Shown: positions 8,351 to 16,772, counted from the first letter of the stretch. The stretch: 18,051 nucleotides of DNA from Bacteroidota bacterium (GCA_030706665.1 JAUZOB010000024.1:1-18051), one strand, 5' to 3'. The notes: a model not told the origin generated them from the sequence alone. Numbers and translations are program-made.

Positions 8351-8358
8351 TAACTTTG
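8351..8358 (+). promoter_or_regulatory. Probable -7 element of the LysM/PBP1 gene
   Basis: TAACTTTG fits the Bacteroidota TAnnTTTG -7 element and lies 25 nt before the ATG at 8384. A matching -33 TTTG at the usual distance is not clear. Confidence 0.5.
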
Positions 8359-8383
8359 TTTATAAACAGGAATAATTAAAGTC

Positions 8384-10147
8384 ATGAAACGTACATTTAT
8401 TCTGATCTTTCTGCTTTTTCTGTTCCTAATGACAGGAAATAATTTACAGGCTCAAACTGTAAAGCAGAGCGGAACTATTGAAAAATATAGTTATCAAACC
8501 CACACCATCGTCTCCGGCGAATCTTTGTCCTTGATTGCTAAAAGATATAACGTGTCAGTTGATGAACTAAATGCATTAAATCCGGCCTTGAAAAATGGAT
8601 TTAAAACAGGAATGGTTATCCGAATTCCGGTGAAAACATCCAAACAATCAGTGTTAAAAACGACTATTCATCAAGCTGTTTCGGGCGAATCTACGTATTC
8701 GATTGCAAAGAAATACGGAATCTCTTCGTATGAATTGATAAAGGCCAATCCTGAATTAGCTGGCGGATTGAAGTCCGGAATGATTCTGATCATCCCGGGT
8801 AAAAAGCAAGTGCAGACCGGGGCAAAACAGAGTTTAGCGAATCCCGCTCTAAAAACAAAGGAAACTTTGGTAACACCTTCTGGTTCCGCCAAATTAAAAC
8901 AAACAGCCCCTGTTCCTGCAGAAAAAAGCAAACAGCCATTAACGGCTTATCCCAATGTGAAACCATCATATTCTGATCCGAATGCCATTCATGTGGGAAT
9001 ATTCCTCCCTTTTTATCTGAATCAGAATGAAAAAGTCAGTCAGCCTCCTTTAAAAAAGTCTGTTGATAATAGTGCTGAATCCCTTAAAAAATCAAAAGGG
9101 GATAAAACTCAAGCCAAACAAATCGTCGAACGTAAAGATTCAAAGCTCAATTCGCGAAGTATCAATTTTTTACATTTTTACGAAGGGTTAATATTAGCTG
9201 CTGATTCATTCGCACAGGCCGGACTTAAACTTGAATTGAGTGTATTTGATACCCAGGGAGATGCGAATATCGCATCCACACTGTTAAAAAATGAAGATTT
9301 CTCGAAGCTCGATCTTATCATCGGGCCCGTATATGATGAAGAACAAGTTCATTTTTCTGCATTTTCACAACAGCATAAAATACCAATTGTTTCACCTTTA
9401 AGTTCTTCAACACCAACATTGGAAACGAATCCATATTTGTTTCAGATAAATCCTGATAAAGATTTTATTTTGGAGCAAACAGGGGATTGCATAGTCGGGA
9501 ATTCGAAAGGAAATAATGTCATTGTCCTGTTAACTCCGGGGTATCAAAAGAACGACGAACATCAACTTCAGGCATATTGCCATTCTAAATTATATGGATC
9601 GAGGAATTATCATGAATTTATTATCGGAAAGAAAAATGACGCATTACGAAAATTGATAAGTCTGGATCGGGAAAATATCTTTGTGATCCCTTCAACCAAT
9701 GAGGCGATTGTAAACAGAATGATCAGTGCAATTACTCCTTTAGCTGAAACCTATCCTGTCACGTCATGGGGAATGCCTTCAATTGCTAAATTTACCAGCA
9801 TTCCTGTTCGTACTCTTCATTCATTGAGATTGAATTATTTGTCTCCATATTTTGTAGATCGTAAAAGCGATGAGGTGAAAAACTTTATTGCTTTATACGA
9901 AAGTACTTATCATACTGCCCCGAATCAGTATAGCTATCAGGGATATGATATTGGATGCTACTTTTTTGAAGCTCTGAAAAGAAATGGCAAAGATTTTTAC
10001 AAGCATATTCGTAACTTCAAAACTTCTCTGTTACAATCTGATTATCAATTTAAACAAGTTAAACATGGAGGAGGTTTTATGAATAAATCTTTGTTTAATC
10101 TTGAATACGGACCAGACTCTGAAATAGAGAAGAAAGAAATATTTTAA
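8384..10147 (+). CDS. Secreted protein with two LysM repeats and a PBP1-type ligand-binding fold
   Basis: A 587-residue protein. The signal peptide (1-23, hydrophobic core from about 4 to 16, cleavage likely after LQA) has no lipobox cysteine, so the protein should be periplasmic. Two LysM repeats follow at about 39-82 and 94-138, each with the SGES...IAKRYN/KYG pattern and a proline-containing IPV/IPG end; LysM binds N-acetylglucosamine chains in peptidoglycan. A Lys/Thr/Pro-rich linker (about 140-200) leads to a periplasmic-binding-protein type 1 domain (about 201-575) with VGIFLPFYL, a FYEGLILAADSF helix, LIIGPVYDEE and IPIVSPLSSSTP. The last pattern resembles amino-acid-binding proteins and the LpoA-like group. 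There is no transporter gene nearby. A role in sensing or regulating cell-wall synthesis is a reasonable inference, not shown. The gene appears monocistronic, between two terminators. Confidence 0.88.
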   Translation: MKRTFILIFLLFLFLMTGNNLQAQTVKQSGTIEKYSYQTHTIVSGESLSLIAKRYNVSVDELNALNPALKNGFKTGMVIRIPVKTSKQSVLKTTIHQAVSGESTYSIAKKYGISSYELIKANPELAGGLKSGMILIIPGKKQVQTGAKQSLANPALKTKETLVTPSGSAKLKQTAPVPAEKSKQPLTAYPNVKPSYSDPNAIHVGIFLPFYLNQNEKVSQPPLKKSVDNSAESLKKSKGDKTQAKQIVERKDSKLNSRSINFLHFYEGLILAADSFAQAGLKLELSVFDTQGDANIASTLLKNEDFSKLDLIIGPVYDEEQVHFSAFSQQHKIPIVSPLSSSTPTLETNPYLFQINPDKDFILEQTGDCIVGNSKGNNVIVLLTPGYQKNDEHQLQAYCHSKLYGSRNYHEFIIGKKNDALRKLISLDRENIFVIPSTNEAIVNRMISAITPLAETYPVTSWGMPSIAKFTSIPVRTLHSLRLNYLSPYFVDRKSDEVKNFIALYESTYHTAPNQYSYQGYDIGCYFFEALKRNGKDFYKHIRNFKTSLLQSDYQFKQVKHGGGFMNKSLFNLEYGPDSEIEKKEIF

Positions 10148-10165
10148 ATTCAAATTATATCTGGT

Positions 10166-10204
10166 AACAGGGTGTTTCAAAATTTTGGAACACCCTGTTT
10201 TTAT
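10166..10204 (+). terminator. Intrinsic terminator of the LysM/PBP1 gene
   Basis: Arms 10166-10178 and 10187-10199 (AACAGGGTGTTTC against GGAACACCCTGTT) pair fully with one G-U pair. The inner AAAATTTT can extend the stem. A T-run follows. It begins 18 nt after the stop codon. Confidence 0.9.
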
Positions 10205-10430
10205 TCATACTCCTATTGAGATTTCTTTCAAAATACAAATGTTTAAAGTCTTTACAAGTCATTCGATAAAGCCCATTCAGATACAATAAGTCTTGAGTGA
10301 CTATTAATGCCAGATTGTATAACCATCCCGCATTTACAACGACTTTTCTTCTTTATTCTTCTTCATGTTAATTTAACCGAAAAAATGGAAAAAAGATTTC
10401 ATCAGAATAAGAAGTTGATGAATCTTATTT

Positions 10431-10438
10431 TAGATTTG
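10431..10438 (+). promoter_or_regulatory. Probable -7 element of the efflux operon
   Basis: TAGATTTG fits TAnnTTTG and lies 14 nt before the TetR-type inverted repeat and 36 nt before the tetR start. Transcription would begin a few bases upstream of the repeat, the expected geometry for repression by a bound TetR dimer. Confidence 0.5.
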
Positions 10439-10452
10439 CGCTGGTTAATTAA

Positions 10453-10470
10453 TGAATGATTATTCATTCA
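10453..10470. promoter_or_regulatory. Inverted repeat, probable operator of the adjacent TetR regulator
   Basis: TGAATGA-TTAT-TCATTCA is an inverted repeat with perfect 7-bp arms and a 4-nt spacer, ending 4 nt before the regulator's ATG. The size, symmetry and position are typical of autoregulating TetR-family repressors of efflux operons. That this protein binds this site is inferred from adjacency. Confidence 0.72.
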
Positions 10471-10474
10471 AGAT

Positions 10475-11059
10475 ATGGCAAGAATCATAGATATTTCGAA
10501 AATGGAGAGGGTTAAAGAAACCGCAATCCAGATGGTTGTAGAAAAAGGGTATGGAGGAGCCTCAATTGCCACAATAGCAAAAAAAGCGGGAGTTGCGGAA
10601 GGATATCTGTACCGTTTCTATAAAGGGAAAGAAGAACTTGTAGTCGATTTGCTTTGCAATAAAGTGAATGAAATTGCCGACGAACTGGAATTGTTATTGC
10701 AAAGGTGCAATCGGGTGGCAGACGTGGTTAGCTTATTGGTGAAGAAGATTTTTCAAATAGCAGAAAATAACCCGGATCATATAAAGTTCCTTTATGTTCT
10801 GATGCATGATTATAATTTTAAGATAGGGGACCGGGAGCGAGAGCGTATTTTTAAACTATGCAGGGAAATTAAAAATATTGGATCAAATTCAGGAGAGATC
10901 GGAGAATTTATAACAGAAGAAGATATCTATATGTTGGTCAATATTTTTCCGATTCAATTTATAAATCTGAGAATAAAAAATTTCTTTGGGAATAAAAGCT
11001 GGGATAATACCGATAAAGAACATATTATTGAGATAATCATAAAAACATTAAAAGCATAA
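10475..11059 (+). CDS. TetR/AcrR-family transcriptional regulator of the efflux operon
   Basis: A 194-residue protein. The N-terminal helix-turn-helix domain (about 9-55) is clear: AIQMVVEKGYGGASIATIAKKAGVAEG followed by LYRFYKGKEEL, the family's signature of recognition helix plus hinge. The remaining about 140 residues are helical and divergent, as expected for the ligand-binding and dimerisation domain; no ligand can be predicted. The gene is first in the operon, 3 nt before the TolC gene, and follows an inverted repeat that is probably its own operator. By analogy with other TetR-led efflux operons it should repress the whole unit until an exported compound binds it. Confidence 0.92.
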   Translation: MARIIDISKMERVKETAIQMVVEKGYGGASIATIAKKAGVAEGYLYRFYKGKEELVVDLLCNKVNEIADELELLLQRCNRVADVVSLLVKKIFQIAENNPDHIKFLYVLMHDYNFKIGDRERERIFKLCREIKNIGSNSGEIGEFITEEDIYMLVNIFPIQFINLRIKNFFGNKSWDNTDKEHIIEIIIKTLKA

Positions 11060-11062
11060 AGC

Positions 11063-12592
11063 ATGAGGACCAGGCAAAAAACAATGTTAGTGGGGCTGAT
11101 CGCAGGAGGCTTGTCTTTTTCGTTTAATGTTGGGCAGGCACAATCCAGAATCTCATTTGATGAGGCGTTGCAAGTGACCCGAACAAAAAGCCATGTTTTG
11201 AAGCAATCAAATTATTTGGAGAAACAGAAAGAACAGGAAATGAAAGCTGCAAGAGGTTTATATTTCCCGAATCTTTCCTTGAATGCCGATTATTTGCAGA
11301 TGTCCGATGATATCCATTTGGATCTCACCCCTGTTCGCGATGCAATTACTCCTCTTTACCAAGCGCTTTCAAATTATGGCAAATTTTCAGGCGTTCCGAA
11401 TCCTGATCCGAAAACTGCATCGGTAATGCCAATTTTACCCGATGATGTATCGACAGCAGCTATTCGGGGAAAATTAAAAGAGGGATTGCAGCAGATTAAT
11501 AGCGCCGAATGGGATAAAATAATTCAGAAAAAGGGATTTGCTACCGTAAGTGCCGGAGTAACCTGGCCTCTATATACCGGAGGAAAAATCGATGCCGCTA
11601 ATAAAGCTGCAAAGTTTAAAGTTGATGAAGCCAAACAGACCGACAGACAGAAGCAAGGTGAACTGACCAGTGAATTGGCAGAACGATATTATGGCTTGTG
11701 TCTTGCGAAACAGGCATTAATGGTTCGGCAGGAAGTGTTAAAAGGGATGGAATCTCATCTTACTGATGCTGAAAAGATGCAGAAACAGGGAATGCTTGCC
11801 AATGCAGAGGTGCTTCATGCAAAGGTTTTTTATACACAAGCTGATCGTGAGTTGAAGAAATCGCAACGAGATATTGAAATTATTAACCAGGCATTGATAA
11901 ACACAATGTCTCTTGAGGATAATCAGGAGATTGAACCTTCAAGTCCTCTTTTCTATCTCGCCGATATTGAGTCCTCTGATTATTTTAAACAATTGGCTCT
12001 TAAAAATAACCCATTGTTAAGTCAGGTTGCGATCAAAAAGGAGTTGGCTCATCAGGGGGCAAGAGCAGAAACAGCGAATTATTTTCCGACTCTCGCAGTA
12101 ATCGGTACCTATGATATCGTCAATAAAGATCTTTCCCCCTATATGCCGGATTGGATGGTCGGCGTCGGATTAAGATGGACCGTCTTTGACGGAGCTTCAA
12201 GATCAAAAAAAGTAAAAGCTGCTCAGTATGTCGAAGATCAGGTACGCGAAGCAGAATTGAAGGCAAAAGATGATATCAGAACCGTGATTGAGAAATTGCA
12301 TCAGGAGCTTATGATGGATGTTGAACAATTGCATCAGCTCGAAACCAGTTATCAATTTGCCGAAGAATATCTCAGGGTCAGAGAAAAAGCATTCCGGGAA
12401 GGAATGTCTAATTCAACAGAAGTCGTTGATGCCCGTTTAAATCTAGCCAAGGTTAAAATGGAACGACTGCAGGTGGCCTATCAGTTTGATGTTGCATTAG
12501 CCAAGATTTTAGAATTTTCAGGAATCTCTGAACAGTATGTAGCTTACCAAAATCGTGCCGGAGCGGTACAAACTTCTTATACCTTTAACTAA
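11063..12592 (+). CDS. TolC-family outer-membrane efflux protein
   Basis: A 509-residue protein with a signal peptide (1-26, ending GQA) and no lipobox, followed by two tandem outer-membrane efflux protein repeats. The first begins ISFDEALQVTRTKSHVLKQS (about 30-49) with the characteristic AARGLYFPNLSLNADY; the second has KNNPLLSQVAIKKELA, then ARAETANYFPTLAVIGTY and GLRWTVFDG. Long heptad-rich helices between these match the alpha-barrel tunnel. In a trimer it would form the exit duct through the outer membrane, contacting the HlyD-type adaptor encoded next. Residues about 65-140 of the first repeat contain a somewhat longer Pro/Asp-rich insertion than usual. It is 3 nt downstream of tetR. 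Confidence 0.92.
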   Translation: MRTRQKTMLVGLIAGGLSFSFNVGQAQSRISFDEALQVTRTKSHVLKQSNYLEKQKEQEMKAARGLYFPNLSLNADYLQMSDDIHLDLTPVRDAITPLYQALSNYGKFSGVPNPDPKTASVMPILPDDVSTAAIRGKLKEGLQQINSAEWDKIIQKKGFATVSAGVTWPLYTGGKIDAANKAAKFKVDEAKQTDRQKQGELTSELAERYYGLCLAKQALMVRQEVLKGMESHLTDAEKMQKQGMLANAEVLHAKVFYTQADRELKKSQRDIEIINQALINTMSLEDNQEIEPSSPLFYLADIESSDYFKQLALKNNPLLSQVAIKKELAHQGARAETANYFPTLAVIGTYDIVNKDLSPYMPDWMVGVGLRWTVFDGASRSKKVKAAQYVEDQVREAELKAKDDIRTVIEKLHQELMMDVEQLHQLETSYQFAEEYLRVREKAFREGMSNSTEVVDARLNLAKVKMERLQVAYQFDVALAKILEFSGISEQYVAYQNRAGAVQTSYTFN

Positions 12593-12619
12593 TCTGAATC
12601 ATTTAAAAATAAGCATATC

Positions 12620-13615
12620 ATGAATAAGTCAAAAAATCTGATTGCAGGTATCGGAATCTCTGCATTGTTGATTTTCTTTATCTATACAGCGTTTATCTTG
12701 AGTAAACCGGAACCAATAGAAGTACAAGGTGAAGTTGAAGCTACTCATGTAAAAGTCGCTTCGAAGCTGATCGGAAGAATTGATAGCCTGGTTGTGAAAA
12801 AAGGTCAGTATGTCAATAAGGGAGACTTGCTCTTTTTAATTAGCAGTCCGGAAGTTGCAGCAAAAATGGAGCAGGCTCAAGCTGCAAGATCTGCAGCAGA
12901 AGCTCAGCGGAATAAAGCATACAACGGGGCACAGATCGAGGATATTCAGGCAGCATACAATACATATTTAAAAGCACAGGCTGCTGCCGATCTGGCTGAT
13001 AAAACATTTAAACGTGTCGATAACCTAAATAAAGAAGGGGTCGTTCCCGATCAGAAACGTGACGAAGCTGAAACTCAATTGAAAGCTGCCCGTCAAACGG
13101 CTTATGCCGCTAAAGCGGTATGGATTAAAGCTCGTAAAGGGGCTCGTATCGAAGATAAAGCAGCAGCTGTTGCAATGGTTAACAATACGAAAGGAATTAT
13201 TTCCGAAGTACAGTCCTACCTGAATGAAACCAAGATTTTTGCACCGATAAGCGGCGAAATTGCAAATATCATCTCCGAAAGAGGAGAATTAGTTCCATCC
13301 GGTTATCCTGTTATCTCAATTGTTGATCTAAGTGATGTTTGGATTACTTTTAATCTGCGTGAAGATTTACTGGCTAAGATTCGAATGGGAAGTATTTTTT
13401 CGGCTCGTTTCCCTGCTTTAGGGAATAAGGAGGTTCGTCTTAAAGTATCTTATATAAATGCTTTGGGTGAATTTGCTACCTGGAACTCAACTAAAACTTC
13501 GGGCGATTTTGATATGAAAACATTTGAAGTTCATGCAGTACCGGTCAATAAGGTTGATGGGTTACGCCCTGGAATGAGTGCTATTGTAAATTGGTCGAAA
13601 GTAGGAGAGAAATAA
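12620..13615 (+). CDS. HlyD/EmrA-type periplasmic adaptor (membrane fusion protein)
   Basis: A 331-residue protein with one N-terminal membrane anchor (about 8-28), a split biotinyl-lipoyl domain (VKVASKLIGRIDSLVVKKGQ from about 44, closed by IFAPISGEIANIISERGELV at about 206-225), an alpha-helical hairpin (about 76-200) and a beta-barrel ending with GLRPGMSAIV (314-323). The two hairpin helices share a near-repeat, GAQIEDIQAA at 103-112 and GARIEDKAAA at 174-183, as seen in YbhG-type adaptors. It should bridge the inner-membrane permeases to the TolC protein. It lies 27 nt after the TolC gene and 75 nt before the first permease gene. Confidence 0.92.
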   Translation: MNKSKNLIAGIGISALLIFFIYTAFILSKPEPIEVQGEVEATHVKVASKLIGRIDSLVVKKGQYVNKGDLLFLISSPEVAAKMEQAQAARSAAEAQRNKAYNGAQIEDIQAAYNTYLKAQAAADLADKTFKRVDNLNKEGVVPDQKRDEAETQLKAARQTAYAAKAVWIKARKGARIEDKAAAVAMVNNTKGIISEVQSYLNETKIFAPISGEIANIISERGELVPSGYPVISIVDLSDVWITFNLREDLLAKIRMGSIFSARFPALGNKEVRLKVSYINALGEFATWNSTKTSGDFDMKTFEVHAVPVNKVDGLRPGMSAIVNWSKVGEK

Positions 13616-13690
13616 GGCTTTCCCATGCTTGGTTTGAACAGCATAAGTACTGTTCTGCAAATGAATGTTTTCATCTTAAAATCGTAAAAC

Positions 13691-14875
13691 ATGAAATCTT
13701 TTTGGGATAGTCCTTTTTCAAAAGTCGTTAAAAGAGAATTTGACCGAATCTCCGGGAGTTGGGTGTTTATTTTCATAACGATGATTGCACCGCTCTTCTC
13801 GTTCCTGTTGATTATGAGTATATTCTCTGGAGGTGTACCCAGAAACCTGCCGATTACGGTAGTCGATGACGATAATACAGAGCTCTCGCAGAAAATAATC
13901 CGTTTAGTTGATGCAACGCCTATTGCAGCTGTTGCTTATCGGTGTCCGAATGTGGCCGAGGGAAAAAGACTCATGGAAAAAGGGAAGACTGATGCAATCC
14001 TGTATATCCAGCGTGATACGGAAAAGGAAGTTTACAAGGCGCGTTCACCCCGAATCATTCTTTACATCAATAATACGAATGTTGTAAAGGGGGGGCTTAT
14101 TTATAGCGGACTGTACAAGGTCATCTCTACTATTTCAGCCGGAATAAAACTGAATGTAGCCATGAAATCAGGAGCTATTCTGACCGAGCAGGCAATGGGT
14201 CAAATTATGCCGGTACGGGTTAATTCACATATTCTGTTTAACCCTTTTGGCAGTTACTCCTATTTTCTGACGACGAGTCTATTGCCTGTGATGGTAATTG
14301 TATTCACCTTACTCGGATCTATTTATGCATTCGGGTCAGAATTGAAAAACGGAACAGGTCCTGAATGGCTTGACACTGCGGGAAATAGTATAACCGTTGC
14401 AATTGCCGGGAAAATGCTTCCCTATACCATTCTGTTCATGATGCAAATCCTGGTAATGGATCATATTCTGTTTCGATACCTTGGAACTCCTATCCGGGGA
14501 AGTTTCTCAATTATATTGCTCACCGGTTTTTTAATGGTCTTAGCCTATCAATGCATGGCAATTTTATTGATAGCCCTCTCTGCAAATCTCAGATTGTCTC
14601 TTTCCTTGGGAAGTGCTTATACCATGATGGCCTTGACTTTCTCCGGGTTAACATTTCCTCTTATTGGAATGCCTGTCGTTGCAAAAGTCTTTGCTCATCT
14701 TTTCCCATTTACCTATTGGCTGAAAGTTTTTGTAGGGCAGTCATTAAGAGGAGAGCCTGTAGTTGAAGCGATTGCTCCGATGTATACATTCATCGTTTTT
14801 ATTCTGGTGTCATTAATGTTTGTTCCGAGACTAAAGAGAATATTAACCGACGAACGATATTGGGGGCGTGTTTAG
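13691..14875 (+). CDS. ABC-2-type transport permease, first of two
   Basis: A 394-residue inner-membrane protein with the layout of the large ABC-2 permease group: one membrane helix near the N-terminus (about 22-46), an extracytoplasmic domain (about 50-188) beginning LPITVVDDDNTELS, then five membrane helices at about 190-215, 236-258, 270-298, 302-326 and 362-379. There is no nucleotide-binding domain. The external domain aligns by eye with that of the following gene (PITVVDDDN against PVAVVDMDK; TDAILYIQRDTEKE against VNGVLLIPKDFEKD), so the two are paralogues and probably form a heterodimer, as in YbhS-YbhR. The start is the ATG at 13691, after a 75-nt gap holding a small dyad. Confidence 0.88.
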   Translation: MKSFWDSPFSKVVKREFDRISGSWVFIFITMIAPLFSFLLIMSIFSGGVPRNLPITVVDDDNTELSQKIIRLVDATPIAAVAYRCPNVAEGKRLMEKGKTDAILYIQRDTEKEVYKARSPRIILYINNTNVVKGGLIYSGLYKVISTISAGIKLNVAMKSGAILTEQAMGQIMPVRVNSHILFNPFGSYSYFLTTSLLPVMVIVFTLLGSIYAFGSELKNGTGPEWLDTAGNSITVAIAGKMLPYTILFMMQILVMDHILFRYLGTPIRGSFSIILLTGFLMVLAYQCMAILLIALSANLRLSLSLGSAYTMMALTFSGLTFPLIGMPVVAKVFAHLFPFTYWLKVFVGQSLRGEPVVEAIAPMYTFIVFILVSLMFVPRLKRILTDERYWGRV

Positions 14876-14913
14876 TGATGGCCTTTTACCATTAATAAAA
14901 TCGGAGATATTAA

Positions 14914-16134
14914 ATGATGATAAAAAGAATTAAAGATGGATTTACGCTGACAGCTAACTGCTTTACACAAGAGCTGAAAGCAATATTCAAGGATTCGGGT
15001 GCATTGTTATTATTTGTAATCGCAATCCTTTCTTATCCTGTTATATACTCGATCGGCTATGAAAAAGAGCTAGTCCGGGACATTCCAGTCGCGGTTGTTG
15101 ATATGGATAAAACCGCATCCAGTCGGCTTTTAGCCAGAATGGCCGATGCAACGGAGCAAATCAATGTTAAGGACAAACCGTCTAGTCTGCAGGAGGCAAA
15201 AGACCTGTTTTATAAAGGCGAGGTGAATGGGGTGCTTCTCATCCCTAAAGATTTTGAAAAGGATCTTTATCATGGACATCAAACGGCAGTCAGTGTTTAT
15301 TGTGATGCCTCCTATTTCTTATTGTATAAACAGGTGTTAACGGCAGGAGTTATGTCTTCTTCTTATTTTTCAGCCGGAGTTGAGATGAAGAAACTGATGG
15401 GACAGAAAAAATCATATGAACAAGCCTTAAGTGCTCGTGATCCTTTAGCCTTTAAAGCTTATTATTTATACAATCCGTCATCTGCATACGGGTCTTTTGT
15501 AATGCCCGGAATGATCCTGGTTATCTTACAACAGACACTCCTTATTGGCATCGGGATGCTTGGTGGAACAACACGTGAAAAGAAACGTTACAAATTCATG
15601 GTCCCCTCTTCGAGTAAAAGTCAGAAGGTAATGCCTTTGGTATTAGGGCACAGCTTAGCCTATATTCTGATCTATCTCTTTAATACGGTATTCGGCTTAC
15701 TGTGGGTTTATGATTGGTTTTCTTTCCCTGATAAGTCAGGCTTTTTCAAAATTCTGTTTCTGATGATTCCGTTTATCATGGCTGTAACATTTCTTGGAAT
15801 GACAATGTCAGTGCTGTTTAAAAGGCGCGAACACTCCTTGATGTTCATGGTATTTCTGTCACCTGCAATCTTATTTGTAAGCGGATTATCATGGCCTTCA
15901 TCGGCAATACCTCCGCTGATTCACCATTTGTCCTATGTTTTCCCGACAACTGCTGCGATCCCTGCCTATTTGCGATTGAGAACCATGGGTGTCGATTTGA
16001 GTGCTATTTCAAACGAATTATGGTTCCTGATGGGGCAAACTGTCGTGTATTTCCTCTGTGCCTGCGCTGCTTATAAATTAGCGATGAAACAAGCTTTTAA
16101 GAAGATAGACGCTGAAGAAGATAGTATTGATTAA
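14914..16134 (+). CDS. ABC-2-type transport permease, second of two
   Basis: A 406-residue inner-membrane protein, paralogous to the preceding one. Membrane helices lie at about 29-48, 193-217, 241-267, 276-301, 309-330 and 369-388. The extracytoplasmic domain (about 50-190) begins DIPVAVVDMDKTASS, and PTTAAIPAYLRLRTMGV (344-360) is a conserved C-terminal feature of the group. A short SD-like GGAGAT precedes the ATGATG start. It ends the efflux operon, just before a terminator. No ATPase gene lies on either side, so either an unlinked ATP-binding subunit serves it or this pair works differently. The transported compound cannot be told from the sequence. Confidence 0.88.
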   Translation: MMIKRIKDGFTLTANCFTQELKAIFKDSGALLLFVIAILSYPVIYSIGYEKELVRDIPVAVVDMDKTASSRLLARMADATEQINVKDKPSSLQEAKDLFYKGEVNGVLLIPKDFEKDLYHGHQTAVSVYCDASYFLLYKQVLTAGVMSSSYFSAGVEMKKLMGQKKSYEQALSARDPLAFKAYYLYNPSSAYGSFVMPGMILVILQQTLLIGIGMLGGTTREKKRYKFMVPSSSKSQKVMPLVLGHSLAYILIYLFNTVFGLLWVYDWFSFPDKSGFFKILFLMIPFIMAVTFLGMTMSVLFKRREHSLMFMVFLSPAILFVSGLSWPSSAIPPLIHHLSYVFPTTAAIPAYLRLRTMGVDLSAISNELWFLMGQTVVYFLCACAAYKLAMKQAFKKIDAEEDSID

Positions 16135-16166
16135 AATCAAATTTGAAAATCTAACCATAGAAAATG

Positions 16167-16194
16167 AGGCTGTCCAAAAAGGACGGCCTTTTTT
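16167..16194 (+). terminator. Intrinsic terminator of the efflux operon
   Basis: A 9-bp stem, AGGCTGTCC (16167-16175) with GGACGGCCT (16181-16189), including one G-U pair, closed by an A5 loop and followed by a six-T run. It lies 32 nt after the last permease gene. Confidence 0.9.
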
Positions 16195-16207
16195 AACAAA
16201 ATTGCAT

Positions 16208-16215
16208 TACCTTTG
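16208..16215 (+). promoter_or_regulatory. -7 promoter element of rnpB
   Basis: TACCTTTG matches TAnnTTTG exactly and ends 4 nt before the predicted 5' end of the RNase P RNA. This fits an initiating promoter placed directly after the upstream terminator. Confidence 0.65.
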
Positions 16216-16218
16216 TAG

Positions 16219-16596
16219 CGCAGGAGATTCTATCGCGTCGAAGCTTGTCTTTGATGAGGAAAGTCCGGGCAACAAAGGGCGCCATGCTTCCTAACGGGAA
16301 GATCTTTGAAAGGGGATTGTAGCGTAACAGAAAAGAACCGTCCGGGTGAAAATCCGGGTAAGGGTGAAAAGGCGGGGTAAGAGCCCACCGGTATTTCGGG
16401 TGACCGAGATAGCCGTACGCATCATGGGTTGCAAGACCAAATATATTTCGATTGACGTAAGTCTACAGAGCGGCCCGCTTTGGTTTTGTATGAAAGTCGG
16501 AAGGGGTAGGTTGCATGAGACTATTGGTGACAATAGTACCAGATAAATGATAGAAACCCGTATTTACGGTTACAGAACCCGGCTTATCATCCTGCT
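16219..16596 (+). ncRNA. rnpB: RNase P RNA, bacterial class A
   Basis: The catalytic RNA that trims 5' leaders from pre-tRNAs. The universally conserved blocks are all present in order: GAGGAAAGTCCGGGC near 16256-16270, an ACAGAAA block near 16327, GAGCCCACCG near 16381, TTGCAAGACC near 16429, the GGGGTAGGTTGCATGAG region around 16503-16519 that contains the GGT thought to pair with the tRNA CCA end, and AGATAAATGATAGAA with ACAGAACCCGGCTTAT at 16542-16587. Helix P1 closes by pairing GCAGGA at 16220-16225 with TCCTGC at 16590-16595, which sets the ends. Length about 378 nt is normal. Two short open frames across this gene are incidental. It has its own promoter element and terminator. Ends are uncertain by a few bases. 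Confidence 0.96.
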
Positions 16597-16600
16597 AAAA

Positions 16601-16637
16601 AAACATCCTGAAGTGCATTGCATTTCAGGATGTTTTC
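16601..16637 (+). terminator. Intrinsic terminator of rnpB
   Basis: A long stem: 16601-16616 pairs with 16620-16635 (AAACATCCTGAAGTGC against GCATTTCAGGATGTTT) with one G-U pair and a three-base loop, and the 3' side ends in a T-run. It sits 4 nt after the end of P1 and separates rnpB from the convergent fabI. Confidence 0.92.
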
Positions 16638-16772
16638 ATTTATAGAACAACGAAAAATCAGAATTGAGAGATTATCGGCCGAATTCCCGGAGAATATCTA
16701 TAATGCTTAGATAAACGGAACAGGGAAACAGCTATGTCCTTCCTAAGGACTGATGCATCTCTCCTGCTTCTA

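Noticed and set aside
16291..16546. Two overlapping open frames, one on each strand, of 66 and 80 codons
   Set aside because: They lie entirely within the RNase P RNA gene, whose conserved blocks and helix P1 explain the sequence.
16736..16750. GTCCTT-CCT-AAGGAC hairpin as the fabI terminator
   Set aside because: The stem is short and no T-run follows on the minus strand.
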